From Pseudomonas capsici (GTDB lineage Bacteria; Pseudomonadota; Gammaproteobacteria; Pseudomonadales; Pseudomonadaceae): DNA of 64,000 bases. Location: contig NZ_JAFGZD010000022.1 of the NCBI RefSeq assembly GCF_017165765.1, positions 18,593 to 82,592 on the forward strand. The letters are read 5' to 3'. Made by a program: the position numbers and the translations under genes. The notes beneath the pieces were generated by a model. It was not told where the DNA came from. It ran no database searches and saw only the letters and a list, made by a program, of their open reading frames with translations. Shown in pieces: positions 34,316 through 43,130 of the stretch (position 1 is its first letter; each line of letters starts with the position of its first letter).

Positions 34316-35083
34316 ATGCAACGAGTGAGACATTTTTACCGGGAGCTGGCCGCGGGTCGGCTCCTGATGGCCTTTCAGCCTGTGGTAGCGCTCCCAGCGC
34401 TGGGCCATATTCTTTACCACGAAGCCCTGCTCCGGCACTCGAGCGCTGTCCGCCAGCCCTTCGCGCCGTTTGCCCGACTCGAGAAACTGGGCATGATGCT
34501 GAGGCTGGACCTGAGCGTGATGAGCACCGTGATTCAAAGACTGCGACTGCATCCCGACTTATCCCTGAGCTGCAATATCTCCGCGCAAAGCGCAATTCTC
34601 GCTGAAGGCTGGCAGCCCCTTCTGCAACAGTTGCTCGAAGAGCCCGAAGTGGCCTGTCGACTGGTGATCGAAATTACCGAAAGCGCTGCAACTCCAGACA
34701 TTCCCATGGCCGTCGACTTTGTGAACGCCATGCGTGCCACCGGTTGCCGGATCGCGGTGGACGACTTTGGCTCCGGCTACAGCACACTGGAATTCATCCT
34801 GCAGTCGCGCCCGGACATCATCAAGATCGATCAGGGCTACATGAAACGGGCACGGACAAATCCGCTCGGACGCACCACCCTCTCGCATTTGCTGCCCTTG
34901 TGTAAAAGCCTTGCGCCCTGCGTGATCGTCGAAGGCATCGAAACCCGGGCCGACAGTGAGATGGTCAATGATCTGGGCGGTGAATGGGGTCAGGGATACC
35001 TGTTGGGCAGGCCTTCGCTGGAAACACTCGGGACGCCCTGTAAAGTGCTCGCAGCGTTTCAGCCCTCCGTGCCCGGAGACTGA
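34316..35083 (+). CDS. Stand-alone EAL-domain cyclic-di-GMP phosphodiesterase
   Basis: A 255-residue protein that is essentially one EAL domain. All key elements are visible: HEALLRH (the EAL glutamate), LSCNISAQS (metal Asn), VIEITES, AVDDFGSGYS (both Asp), IIKIDQGY (Lys), IVEGIET and GQGYLLGRP, so hydrolysis of c-di-GMP to pGpG is expected. There is no GGDEF, PAS or membrane segment. It lies 26 bases after a chemoreceptor gene, which suggests joint regulation of motility. ATG 34316; no strong ribosome binding site is visible. Confidence 0.9.
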   Translation: MQRVRHFYRELAAGRLLMAFQPVVALPALGHILYHEALLRHSSAVRQPFAPFARLEKLGMMLRLDLSVMSTVIQRLRLHPDLSLSCNISAQSAILAEGWQPLLQQLLEEPEVACRLVIEITESAATPDIPMAVDFVNAMRATGCRIAVDDFGSGYSTLEFILQSRPDIIKIDQGYMKRARTNPLGRTTLSHLLPLCKSLAPCVIVEGIETRADSEMVNDLGGEWGQGYLLGRPSLETLGTPCKVLAAFQPSVPGD

Positions 35084-35121
35084 CAGCCACGTCATGAGGC
35101 GACAGAATCGGACAAGGGGTA

Positions 35122-35146
35122 AGCCGCCCCGATTGCCGGGGCGGCT
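35122..35146. terminator. Bidirectional terminator between the EAL gene and opuCA
   Basis: AGCCGCCCCG and CGGGGCGGCT form a perfect 10-bp G/C-rich stem with a 5-base loop, between convergent genes. T runs are weak on both strands. Confidence 0.7.
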
Positions 35147-35152
35147 GATGGA

Positions 35153-36307
35153 TCAGGCTACGGCTTCGGCCGGCGAAACGATGCTGGTCTTCATGCCACG
35201 AGAACGGCCGGAGCTCAGGTAAGCGGCAATCGACTCTTGCGTCACCTCACCCAGGAACACCCGCTCGGCATCCAGCACCGGCAGCCAGGCGCGGTTGAAC
35301 TCGTACATGCGCGACAACAGGATGCGCAGGTGCTCGTCGTAAGCGGCGATGGCGTTGAACTCGCGCAGGAACTGGGCACAGGTGCCCTGCTGGCGATGCA
35401 GGTCGCGGCGACGCACGTAACCCAGCGCCTTGTTCTCGGCATCGGTGACGACGATGTAACGACGGTCGTTTTCGTCCATCACTTCCAGCGCGTCGGCCAC
35501 CGGGGTTTCCGGGCTCACCGACGGGGCGTTGTCGGCCGCGTCCTCGGCCTTGACCAGCAGCAGGCGCTTGAGGGTGCTGTCCTGGCCGACGAAGTTGCTG
35601 ACGAACTCGTCCGCCGGGTGCGCCAGCAAGGTGTCCGGATGGTCGATCTGCAACAGCTTGCCCGCCCGGAAGATCGCAATCTTGTCGCCCAGCTTGAGGG
35701 CTTCATCGATATCGTGGCTGACCATGATCACGGTCTTGTTCAATGCACGCTGCATCTCGAAGAACTCGTTCTGGATCATCTCGCGGTTGATCGGGTCGAC
35801 GGCGCCAAATGGCTCGTCCATCAGCAAGACCGGCGCTTCGGCTGCCAGGGCACGAATCACGCCGATGCGCTGCTGCTGACCACCGGACAGCTCACGCGGG
35901 TAGCGATGCAGATACTGCTTGGGCTCAAGCTTGATCATGTTCATCAGTTCGCGGGCGCGGTCGTGGCAGCGTTTCTTGTCCCAACCGAGCAGCTTGGGCA
36001 CGACCACGATGTTTTCCTCGATGGTCATGTTCGGGAACAGGCCGATCTGCTGGATCACGTACCCGATGTTGCGACGCAGGGTCACTTCGTCCAGGTCGGT
36101 GGTGTCTTCGCCGTTGATCAGCACCTTGCCGGAAGTCGGCACGATCAGGCGGTTGATCATTTTCAGCGTGGTGCTCTTGCCGCAACCCGAAGGCCCGAGG
36201 AAGACGCAGATCTCACCTTCATTGACGGTCAGACTTACCGAATCCACGGCTTTGACGTCTTTGCCGTTGGAGGTGAAGGTTTTGGTCAGATTCTGAAGTT
36301 CGATCAT
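35153..36307 (-). CDS. opuCA: OpuC osmoprotectant ABC transporter, ATP-binding subunit with CBS domains
   Basis: A 384-residue ATPase: Walker A GPSGCGKST, signature LSGGQQQRIGVIRAL, Walker B VLLMDEPFGAVD. Two CBS motifs follow (about residues 255-370; VSPETPVADALEVMDENDRRYIVV and AIAAYDEHLRILLSRMYEFNRAWLPV), the osmosensing module of OpuCA/OpuA-type glycine betaine/choline/carnitine importers. The start is ATG 36307, overlapping the opuCB stop (ATGA), with AAGGA upstream. Order opuCD-opuCC-opuCB-opuCA on the minus strand indicates one operon, as in P. syringae OpuC. Confidence 0.92.
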   Translation of the reverse strand: MIELQNLTKTFTSNGKDVKAVDSVSLTVNEGEICVFLGPSGCGKSTTLKMINRLIVPTSGKVLINGEDTTDLDEVTLRRNIGYVIQQIGLFPNMTIEENIVVVPKLLGWDKKRCHDRARELMNMIKLEPKQYLHRYPRELSGGQQQRIGVIRALAAEAPVLLMDEPFGAVDPINREMIQNEFFEMQRALNKTVIMVSHDIDEALKLGDKIAIFRAGKLLQIDHPDTLLAHPADEFVSNFVGQDSTLKRLLLVKAEDAADNAPSVSPETPVADALEVMDENDRRYIVVTDAENKALGYVRRRDLHRQQGTCAQFLREFNAIAAYDEHLRILLSRMYEFNRAWLPVLDAERVFLGEVTQESIAAYLSSGRSRGMKTSIVSPAEAVA

Positions 36308-36957
36308 TTGAGCAATCCTTTTGGAGTCAGGCTGCGTTGCAGCCATTGCAGGAGCAGGTCGGCGAAGATGGCCAGAATGCTGACCAGCACCGCGCCGACG
36401 ATCAGCATCGACATGTCGCTGCGGCTGATCGAGGCAAGAATGAGTACGCCCAGACCACCGGCACCGATGGTGGCGGCGATGGTCATGACACCGATGTTCA
36501 TCACCACGGCAGTACGCACACCAGCGAGGATCACCGGTACGGCAATCGGCAGTTCAACCATGCGCAGACGCTGGCCGAAGGTCATGCCGATGCCTTTGGC
36601 GGCTTCGCGGATACCGGCGTCGACACCGGTCAGGGCCAGGTAGGTGTTGCGCATGATCGGCAGCAGGGAATAGAGAAACACCGCCGTGATCGCAGGCAGC
36701 GGGCCAAGGCCCTGGCCGAACTTGGAGTAAAACGGCAGCAGCAGGCCGAACAGGGCAATGGACGGCACGGTCAGCAAGACCGTGGCGCTGGCCTGCAGCG
36801 GCCCGGCCAGCGCCGGAAAGCGGGTCATCAGAATGCCCAGGGGCACACCGATCAGAATTGCCAGGCTGACGGCAATACCGACCAGAGTGACGTGCTGCCA
36901 GGTCAGTTGCATGACCTGGGCCCAGTCCAGATGGGAGAAGGCGTCAAAGAAACTCAT
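36304..36957 (-). CDS. opuCB: OpuC osmoprotectant ABC transporter permease
   Basis: A 217-residue permease of the ProW/OpuCB family: MSFFDAFSHLDWAQVMQLTW, five or six transmembrane helices and the EAA loop GIREAAKGIGMTFGQRLRMVELPIAVPVILAG. It forms half of the substrate channel. ATG 36957 is preceded by GGAAGGAG; its stop overlaps the opuCA start. The longer upstream frame runs into opuCC and is rejected. Confidence 0.92.
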   Translation of the reverse strand: MSFFDAFSHLDWAQVMQLTWQHVTLVGIAVSLAILIGVPLGILMTRFPALAGPLQASATVLLTVPSIALFGLLLPFYSKFGQGLGPLPAITAVFLYSLLPIMRNTYLALTGVDAGIREAAKGIGMTFGQRLRMVELPIAVPVILAGVRTAVVMNIGVMTIAATIGAGGLGVLILASISRSDMSMLIVGAVLVSILAIFADLLLQWLQRSLTPKGLLK

Positions 36958-36970
36958 ATCGTCTCCTTCC

Positions 36971-37864
36971 TTAATTGAGTGGATGCTGGCGCAGGAAGTC
37001 TGCGGCCACCGCGGACGGGCTTTCATGACCGACATCGACGCGGGCGTTGAGCTCGATCATGGTCTGGGTATCCAGAAGGTCGGCCAGAGGCTTGAGCAGC
37101 GTGGCGATTTCCGGATGGGCATCGAGATACTCCTGACGAATCACCGGCGCTGCGGTGTAGTCCGGGAAGTAGTGTTTGTCGTCTTCCAGTACCTTGAGTT
37201 TGAAGGCGTTCAGACGTCCGTCGGTGGTGTACACCAGTCCGGCGAAGACTTGCCCGTTACGCAAGGCGGTGTAGACCAGCCCGGCATCCATCTGCCGGGT
37301 ATTCTCGCGACCGAGATTCATGTCGTAATGCTTGACCATGCCGAGCAGGCCATCGGAACGATTGGCAAATTCGGTGTCCAGCGCTACGACATGACCCTCT
37401 TTGGCTTCATCCTTGAGCACCTTGGTCAGATCGCTCATGGTGTTGACCTGCGGGTATCGTTCGGCAATTTTCTGCGGCAGCGCCAGGGCATAGGTGTTGT
37501 TGAAACGGGACGGGGAAAGCCAGACTAGGCCTTTCTTCGCATCCACTTCTTTCACCCGTGCGTAGGTCTGTTCGCTGTCGAGCTTTTCATCGATATGGTT
37601 GTAGGCCACCAGTGACACACCGGTGTATTCCCACAACAGGTCGAGCTGACCGCTTTCCTGTGCGCTGCGGGCCAGGTTGCTGCCCAGGCCACCGGTGATC
37701 TGCACGTCGAAATTCTTGGTGCGCAGGTATTGCGCGGTGAGTTCGGAGAGCATGGTCTGCTCGGTAAATACTCGGGCGCCGATGCGCAGCAAAGGCTTTT
37801 CGGCAGCCTGGGCAAAACTGCCGAACAGCAGCCCGAAACCCAGTAACAAAGCTAGTTTTTTCAT
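36971..37864 (-). CDS. opuCC: OpuC osmoprotectant substrate-binding protein
   Basis: A 297-residue OpuAC/ProX-like periplasmic binding protein. The signal peptide is MKKLALLLGFGLLFGSFAQA; no lipobox cysteine is present, so it is soluble in the periplasm. IGARVFTEQTMLSELTAQYLR and LLWEYTGVSLVAYN are family hallmarks; aromatic residues in these blocks line the quaternary-amine pocket in relatives. It would bind glycine betaine, choline or carnitine. It lies 13 bases upstream of opuCB. Confidence 0.92.
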   Translation of the reverse strand: MKKLALLLGFGLLFGSFAQAAEKPLLRIGARVFTEQTMLSELTAQYLRTKNFDVQITGGLGSNLARSAQESGQLDLLWEYTGVSLVAYNHIDEKLDSEQTYARVKEVDAKKGLVWLSPSRFNNTYALALPQKIAERYPQVNTMSDLTKVLKDEAKEGHVVALDTEFANRSDGLLGMVKHYDMNLGRENTRQMDAGLVYTALRNGQVFAGLVYTTDGRLNAFKLKVLEDDKHYFPDYTAAPVIRQEYLDAHPEIATLLKPLADLLDTQTMIELNARVDVGHESPSAVAADFLRQHPLN

Positions 37865-37879
37865 CGTAGATCCTTTCTC

Positions 37880-38593
37880 TCAGCGGCTCAGGCCGCGCTC
37901 CAGCCAGAGGCGACTCACCAGAGTGACCAGGCCATCGAGCACCAGGGCCAGCAGCGCCGTACACGCCGCACCCAGCAGCAATTGCGGCTGATTGTTCAGG
38001 GCGATACCGGGGAAGATCAGGCTGCCCAGACTGTTGGCACCGATCAGGAACGCCAGTGGCGCGGTTCCCACGTTGATCGCCAGCGCCACGCGAACACCGC
38101 CCACAATGATCGGCACGGCATTGGGCAGCTCGACTTGCAGCAACACCTGACGCGGTGTCATGCCGATGCCGGTGGCGGCTTCCTTGAGTGAACCCTGAAC
38201 GTTTTTCAGACCTTCGTAGGTGTTGCGCACGATGGGCAACAACGAGGCGAGGAACAAAGCGAAGATGGCCGGACCACTGCCGATCCCGAGAATACCGAGA
38301 GCGATGGCCAGAACCGCGAGAGGAGGAACAGTGTTGCCAATGTTGAAGATCTGCATGAAGCGTTCGGCACGGCCGACCATGTTTGGTCGGCTGAGCACAA
38401 TGCCGGCAGGAATACCGACCACGACAGCCGCCAACATTGAAACCAGAACCAGAACCAGATGAGCCTGCAGGTAGAACAGCAGATCATCCTTGTACTTCTC
38501 AAACGTATCGATGCCGATCCAGTGGACCAGCAGGGCCAGGAGTACGATACCAGCCGTACCTCCCAACAGCCCCTTGCCATAGCGATTAGCCAC
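37880..38593 (-). CDS. opuCD: OpuC osmoprotectant ABC transporter permease (GTG start)
   Basis: A 237-residue ProW-family permease with the EAA loop SLKEAATGIGMTPRQVLLQVELPNAVPIIVGG and about six helices. The start chosen is GTG 38593 because AAGGAG lies seven bases upstream, and it gives the normal family length; the frame is open to 38725 but lacks a start signal there. It is the first gene of the opuC operon, which therefore begins upstream of 38600. Confidence 0.9.
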   Translation of the reverse strand: MANRYGKGLLGGTAGIVLLALLVHWIGIDTFEKYKDDLLFYLQAHLVLVLVSMLAAVVVGIPAGIVLSRPNMVGRAERFMQIFNIGNTVPPLAVLAIALGILGIGSGPAIFALFLASLLPIVRNTYEGLKNVQGSLKEAATGIGMTPRQVLLQVELPNAVPIIVGGVRVALAINVGTAPLAFLIGANSLGSLIFPGIALNNQPQLLLGAACTALLALVLDGLVTLVSRLWLERGLSR

Positions 38594-38938
38594 GGGCGGA
38601 CTCCTTATTTCAGTCGGCGAGCGCGCTGTCTTTGACGCTCGATAATGAGCGCCTGCAGTCACGTTCGCGAAGAGCAGCAGGTGGATCGCCAGTGAGGATT
38701 TTTCCTCGGCGAAGACACAGGCCATGAGCGCAGCTTCGTCAAGCTAACTTGCTGATTTATCAGCTCTTGAAGCAGGCTATACATAACCGGTTACAAGAGA
38801 GTGGACGTCTCCACGATCTGAAAGGTTCCCACGTGAGGCATTAATTGGCCACCCCGAATCGACTGAACGGCTCGGTTATTGCCTCAAGTTGAGCTATAAT
38901 CTGCGCCCTTTTTTTGACTCTCTTTCAGGCGATTTCCC
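38594..38938. other. Divergent intergenic region opuC / prfC
   Basis: A 345-base gap between divergent transcription units. The prfC side has TATAAT at 38895-38900, 39 bases before the ATG. No convincing hexamer pair for opuC was found; the TATAGC-like sequence near 38780 (minus strand) is the only hint. No repeats or RNA genes are seen. Confidence 0.5.
38895..38900 (+). promoter_or_regulatory. Consensus -10 element for prfC
   Basis: A perfect TATAAT lies 39 bases before the start codon, which would place transcription start near 38907 just before a T run. A clear -35 hexamer is not visible at 16-18 bases. Confidence 0.55.
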
Positions 38939-40522
38939 ATGACCCAACAGGCCGCCGAAGTCGCGAAACGCCGCACTTTCGCCATTATTTCCCACCCGGA
39001 CGCCGGTAAAACCACCATCACGGAAAAACTGCTCCTGATGGGCAAGGCCATTTCCGTTGCCGGTACGGTCAAATCCCGTAAATCCGATCGTCATGCCACA
39101 TCCGACTGGATGGAAATGGAGAAACAGCGCGGCATCTCCATCACCACCTCGGTCATGCAGTTCCCGTATCGCGAGCACATGATCAACCTGCTCGATACCC
39201 CGGGCCACGAAGACTTCTCCGAAGACACCTACCGCACCCTGACGGCAGTGGACTCGGCGCTGATGGTTCTGGACGGCGGCAAGGGCGTAGAGCCGCGCAC
39301 CATCGCCCTGATGGATGTCTGCCGTCTGCGCGACACGCCCATCGTCAGCTTCATCAACAAGCTCGACCGCGATATCCGCGACCCTATCGAGCTGCTGGAC
39401 GAGATCGAGGCGGTCCTGAAGATCAAGGCTGCGCCGATCACCTGGCCGATTGGCTGCTACCGCGACTTCAAGGGTGTCTATCACCTGGCCGACGACTACA
39501 TCATCGTCTACACCGCCGGTCACGGTCATGAACGCACCGAAACCCGAATCATCCAGAAACTGGATTCGGACGAAGCCCGCGCCCACCTGGGTGACGAGTA
39601 CGACCGCTTCGTCGAACAACTGGAACTGGTGCAGGGCGCGTGCCACGAGTTCAATCAGGAAGAGTTCATCAACGGTCAACTGACCCCGGTGTTCTTCGGT
39701 ACGGCATTGGGCAACTTCGGTGTCGATCACGTGCTCGACGCTGTGGTTGACTGGGCGCCCAAGCCTCTGGCGCGAGTCGCCAACGAGCGCAGCGTGGAGC
39801 CGGTGGAAGAGAAGTTCAGCGGTTTCGTGTTCAAGATCCAGGCGAACATGGACCCCAAGCACCGCGACCGTATCGCCTTCATGCGCATCTGTTCGGGCCG
39901 TTACGACAAGGGCATGAAAATGCGCCATGTACGTCTGGGCAAGGACGTTCGGATCGGCGACGCCCTGACCTTCTTCTCCTCGGAACGCGAGCAGCTTGAA
40001 GAAGCCTATGCCGGCGACATCATCGGTCTGCACAACCATGGCACGATCCAGATCGGCGATACCTTCACCGAAGGCGAAAGCCTGGGCTTCACCGGTATCC
40101 CGCACTTCGCTCCGGAGCTGTTCCGCCGCGTACGTCTGAAAGATCCGCTCAAGTCCAAGCAACTGCGCCAGGGCCTGCAACAGTTGGCCGAAGAAGGGGC
40201 AACGCAGGTGTTCTTCCCGCTGCGCAGCAACGACATCATCCTCGGTGCCGTCGGTGTGCTGCAGTTCGATGTGGTCGCCAGCCGCCTCAAGGAAGAATAC
40301 AAGGTCGAATGCGCCTACGAGCCGATCACTGTCTGGTCTGCACGCTGGATCGACTGCGCAGACAAGAAGAAGCTCGAAGAGTTTGAAAACAAGGCAGTGG
40401 AAAACCTGGCACTGGACGGTGGCGGTCACCTGACCTACCTGGCCCCGACCCGCGTCAACCTGAGCCTGATGGAAGAGCGCTGGCCGGACGTGAAATTCCG
40501 CGCAACCCGCGAGCATCACTGA
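38939..40522 (+). CDS. prfC: Peptide chain release factor 3
   Basis: A 527-residue translational GTPase. G1 is HPDAGKTT (about residues 18-25), G3 DTPGHEDFSED, G4 NKLDRD; the long C-terminal region has the RF3 features (RWPDVKFRATREHH at the end). RF3 uses GTP to remove RF1 or RF2 from the ribosome after termination. Length equals that of E. coli RF3. Single gene, with its own -10 element upstream and a strong hairpin downstream. Confidence 0.97.
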   Translation: MTQQAAEVAKRRTFAIISHPDAGKTTITEKLLLMGKAISVAGTVKSRKSDRHATSDWMEMEKQRGISITTSVMQFPYREHMINLLDTPGHEDFSEDTYRTLTAVDSALMVLDGGKGVEPRTIALMDVCRLRDTPIVSFINKLDRDIRDPIELLDEIEAVLKIKAAPITWPIGCYRDFKGVYHLADDYIIVYTAGHGHERTETRIIQKLDSDEARAHLGDEYDRFVEQLELVQGACHEFNQEEFINGQLTPVFFGTALGNFGVDHVLDAVVDWAPKPLARVANERSVEPVEEKFSGFVFKIQANMDPKHRDRIAFMRICSGRYDKGMKMRHVRLGKDVRIGDALTFFSSEREQLEEAYAGDIIGLHNHGTIQIGDTFTEGESLGFTGIPHFAPELFRRVRLKDPLKSKQLRQGLQQLAEEGATQVFFPLRSNDIILGAVGVLQFDVVASRLKEEYKVECAYEPITVWSARWIDCADKKKLEEFENKAVENLALDGGGHLTYLAPTRVNLSLMEERWPDVKFRATREHH

Positions 40523-40530
40523 CCCACGTG

Positions 40531-40562
40531 GGAGCGAATTCATTCGCCAATGAATTCGCTCC
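40531..40562. terminator. Perfect 14-bp hairpin, shared terminator of prfC and lysR
   Basis: GGAGCGAATTCATT and AATGAATTCGCTCC pair perfectly around CGCC, nine bases after the prfC stop and 11 bases before the convergent LysR stop. The GTGGGAGC context is typical of Pseudomonas REP sequences. Confidence 0.8.
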
Positions 40563-40572
40563 TACCGGTTTG

Positions 40573-41472
40573 TCATTTGCAGGCGTATTGCGCCAGCTTT
40601 TCCTGCATGAAATCCAGAAAGCACTGAATTCTCAGTGCCAGCTTCGAGTTACGGTAGTACACCGCATGGATGGGCTGCCGATACCCGCTGTGGGCATCGG
40701 CCAGCACAACCTGAAGACGCCCCTCACGAATATCTTCATGGGTCATGAAGTGCGACAGGCACACGATCCCCTCTCCCGCCAGTGCAAGGTGACGCAATGT
40801 GTCTCCGCTGGATGCTGACAAGGTCGGCTGAATCGGCCAGCGATCTCCACCTGCATGACGCAGCGGCCAGTTATTGAGGGTTTCGCTGTGGGAGAATCCC
40901 AGCAACGTATGGCTCGCCAGATCCTCGACCGAGGTCGGTACGCCGTGTCGCTCCAAATAGAGCGGGCTGGCCAGAATATTGATTGGAGAACAGCCCAGAG
41001 AGCGGGCATGCAGGGTCGAATCGGCCAGGATGCCGATACGGATCGCAATGTCGGTGTTCTGCTCCAGCAGGTCGATCACCTGATCGTTGCTGTTGAGTTC
41101 GAGCTGAATATCCGGATAAAGCCGGCGAAACTCGGCCACGTAAGGCACGACCGAATGCAACATGAACGGCGAAGCGGCGTTGACCCGCAGGCGGCCGGAC
41201 GGCCGCTGTCGGGACAGGGACAGATGTTCTTCCAGGTCTTCCATCTGCTCGAGAATCTGCCGGGCACGTTCCAGGAAGAACTTGCCCTCCTCCGTCAGAT
41301 CCATACGCCGCGTCGTGCGGTTGATCAGCGTGGTTTCCAGCTTGGCCTCAAGCCGCGCCAGGGTCCGGCTGATCCCGGAAGGCGTCTGCCCCATGTGCTC
41401 GGCCGCTGCGGAGATCGAACCCTTTTCGATCACCGAAACGAAGACCTGCAATTCATCTGACCTGGCTTTCAT
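40573..41472 (-). CDS. LysR-family transcriptional regulator
   Basis: A 299-residue LysR regulator: N-terminal winged helix-turn-helix (ELQVFVSVIEKGSISAAAEH ... TPSGISRTLARLEAKLETTLINRTTRRMDLTEEG) and a C-terminal effector-binding domain (LRVNAASPFMLHSVVPYVAEF onward). It lies 39 bases downstream of the quinone reductase gene on the same strand and may be cotranscribed with it. Effector unknown. ATG 41472. Confidence 0.9.
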   Translation of the reverse strand: MKARSDELQVFVSVIEKGSISAAAEHMGQTPSGISRTLARLEAKLETTLINRTTRRMDLTEEGKFFLERARQILEQMEDLEEHLSLSRQRPSGRLRVNAASPFMLHSVVPYVAEFRRLYPDIQLELNSNDQVIDLLEQNTDIAIRIGILADSTLHARSLGCSPINILASPLYLERHGVPTSVEDLASHTLLGFSHSETLNNWPLRHAGGDRWPIQPTLSASSGDTLRHLALAGEGIVCLSHFMTHEDIREGRLQVVLADAHSGYRQPIHAVYYRNSKLALRIQCFLDFMQEKLAQYACK

Positions 41473-41511
41473 TACTGCTCTCTACTCAAGACAGGCTGGA
41501 TATTAGCGTTG

Positions 41512-42096
41512 TTACACGCCAAAAACCCGAGCCAGATGAGCTTCATAGCGCTTCACGTCATTGTCGATATCGGGACGCTTCATCACATCGACGGCCAGAA
41601 AGGTCGGCAAACCGGTCATGCCCAGAAACTGGTTGGCCTTGTGAAACGGGAAATACACGGCATCCACGCCCTTGGCTTCGAAGAAGTCGGTCGGGTCATC
41701 GAAGGCCTGCTGCGGAGCATTCCAGGTAGCGGAAATCATGTATTGCCTGCCCTGCAGCAAGCCGCCGCTGCCGTACTTCTGCGAAGCATCGGAACGGGTA
41801 CGACCATCGTTGGCGTACAGGCTGCCATGACCTTCGGTGAAGACTTCGTCGATGTACTTTTTCACCGTCCACGGCGCGCCCATCCACCAGCCCGGCATCT
41901 GCCAGACGATGACATCCGCCCAGAGAAACTTCTGAACCTCTTCGGCCAGATCGTAGCCGCCATCGATAAAGGTTTCCTTCACGTCGAAACCGGCGCGGTC
42001 CATGAAAGCCACACCGGCTTCATGCAAGGTCGCGTTATAGCGCCCTTCAGAGTGAGCGAATTGTTTACCGCCGTTCAGGAACAGAATCTTTTTCAT
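41512..42096 (-). CDS. mdaB: NAD(P)H:quinone reductase, MdaB-like
   Basis: A 194-residue flavodoxin-fold reductase: MKKILFLNGGKQFAHSEGRYN, WADVIVWQMPGWWMGAPWTVKKYIDEVF and GRQYMISATWNAPQQAF match the MdaB (modulator of drug activity B) family. MdaB uses FAD and NADPH to reduce quinones by two electrons, avoiding semiquinone radicals. The start is ATG 42096, with GAGG upstream; the longer frame to 42246 lacks a start signal. A LysR gene follows. Confidence 0.88.
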   Translation of the reverse strand: MKKILFLNGGKQFAHSEGRYNATLHEAGVAFMDRAGFDVKETFIDGGYDLAEEVQKFLWADVIVWQMPGWWMGAPWTVKKYIDEVFTEGHGSLYANDGRTRSDASQKYGSGGLLQGRQYMISATWNAPQQAFDDPTDFFEAKGVDAVYFPFHKANQFLGMTGLPTFLAVDVMKRPDIDNDVKRYEAHLARVFGV

Positions 42097-42206
42097 GTCA
42101 GCCTCATGGATAAATGCTTGAAGACCTGGCCAGTCGAAAGCCGGATCGAAAGTCAAAAACGATGGGCAGCAGAATAAAGAAGCACGTGCAGGTGAGTAAG
42201 AAGCCA

Positions 42207-42229
42207 TCAGGCAAAATACCTTTGCCTGA
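42207..42229 (-). terminator. Probable terminator of the TSUP gene
   Basis: TCAGGCAAA and TTTGCCTGA form a perfect 9-bp stem with a 5-base loop, 39 bases beyond the stop of the minus-strand TSUP gene. T run weak. Confidence 0.5.
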
Positions 42230-42267
42230 ACATCACGAATCACCAAACATTATTGATTTGAAAATAC

Positions 42268-43032
42268 TCAGCCTGCGATCAGCAGATGCAACCCAAGGGC
42301 TCCCATCCCGACAAAGAACACCCGCCTGAACATCGGGGCACTGATTCGCTGGCGCAACCATTGGCCCAACTGCATGCCAATCAAGGCCGGGATCAGCGCC
42401 AGCAGTGAAGCACCCAGTTCACCACCACCCAGCGAACCGTTCCACAGCAGGCCGACCGCCAGCGCCAGTGTCGATACGGTGAATGACAATCCCAGCGCCT
42501 GCACCAGTTCATTACGTTCAAGCCCCAGCGCTTGCAGATAAGGCACGGCAGGAATCACGAACACTCCGGTAGCCGAAGTGATGATCCCGGTAAGAAAACC
42601 ACAGGCAGGCCCGAGCCAGCGCTCGGCAGTGGCGGAAACCCTGAACGTGGGCAGAAACAGTCCGCTCAGCGCATAGAGCAACAAGGCTGCGCCCAGCGCC
42701 CGGGTCATGGAATGCCCGCCACTGATACCCAGCCAGAAAGAGCCCAGAAATGTGCCGACCACGATCAGGCTCAGTAACGGCCACAAGCGCCTGAGCAGCG
42801 AGCGCAGATGCCCGCCTGTCGCCAGTTGCCAGATATTGGTGACCGTCGAAGGAATGATCAGCAAGGCGGCAGCCTGTGCCGGTAACATAGCCAGGCCCAA
42901 CAACCCCATGGCCACTGTCGGCAAGCCAAGCCCGATCACGCCCTTGACCGTGCCGGCCAGCAGGAAAGTGCCAATGACCAGTGCGGTCAGGCCCCAGCCG
43001 ATGCTTTGATAAAAATCCAGGAATGTGTTCAT
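42268..43032 (-). CDS. TSUP-family (TauE/SafE) membrane transporter
   Basis: A 254-residue integral membrane protein with about seven or eight hydrophobic helices. The repeated half-motifs of the TauE/SafE family are visible: VIGTFLLAGTVKGVIGLGLP in the first half and GPACGFLTGIITSATGVFVIP in the second. Members export or import sulfite, sulfoacetate or other organic anions. It is divergent from a LysR gene 98 bases away, which probably controls it. Substrate unknown. Confidence 0.85.
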   Translation of the reverse strand: MNTFLDFYQSIGWGLTALVIGTFLLAGTVKGVIGLGLPTVAMGLLGLAMLPAQAAALLIIPSTVTNIWQLATGGHLRSLLRRLWPLLSLIVVGTFLGSFWLGISGGHSMTRALGAALLLYALSGLFLPTFRVSATAERWLGPACGFLTGIITSATGVFVIPAVPYLQALGLERNELVQALGLSFTVSTLALAVGLLWNGSLGGGELGASLLALIPALIGMQLGQWLRQRISAPMFRRVFFVGMGALGLHLLIAG

Positions 43033-43130
43033 GGCCCTATCCTGAACCCGGGGAATGGTTTTGAATATCAGTCATCGACCGAGTCAGCCTCAGGAAAAAA
43101 CAGAGGCTGAGCCACACTGCGAGCATCTGC

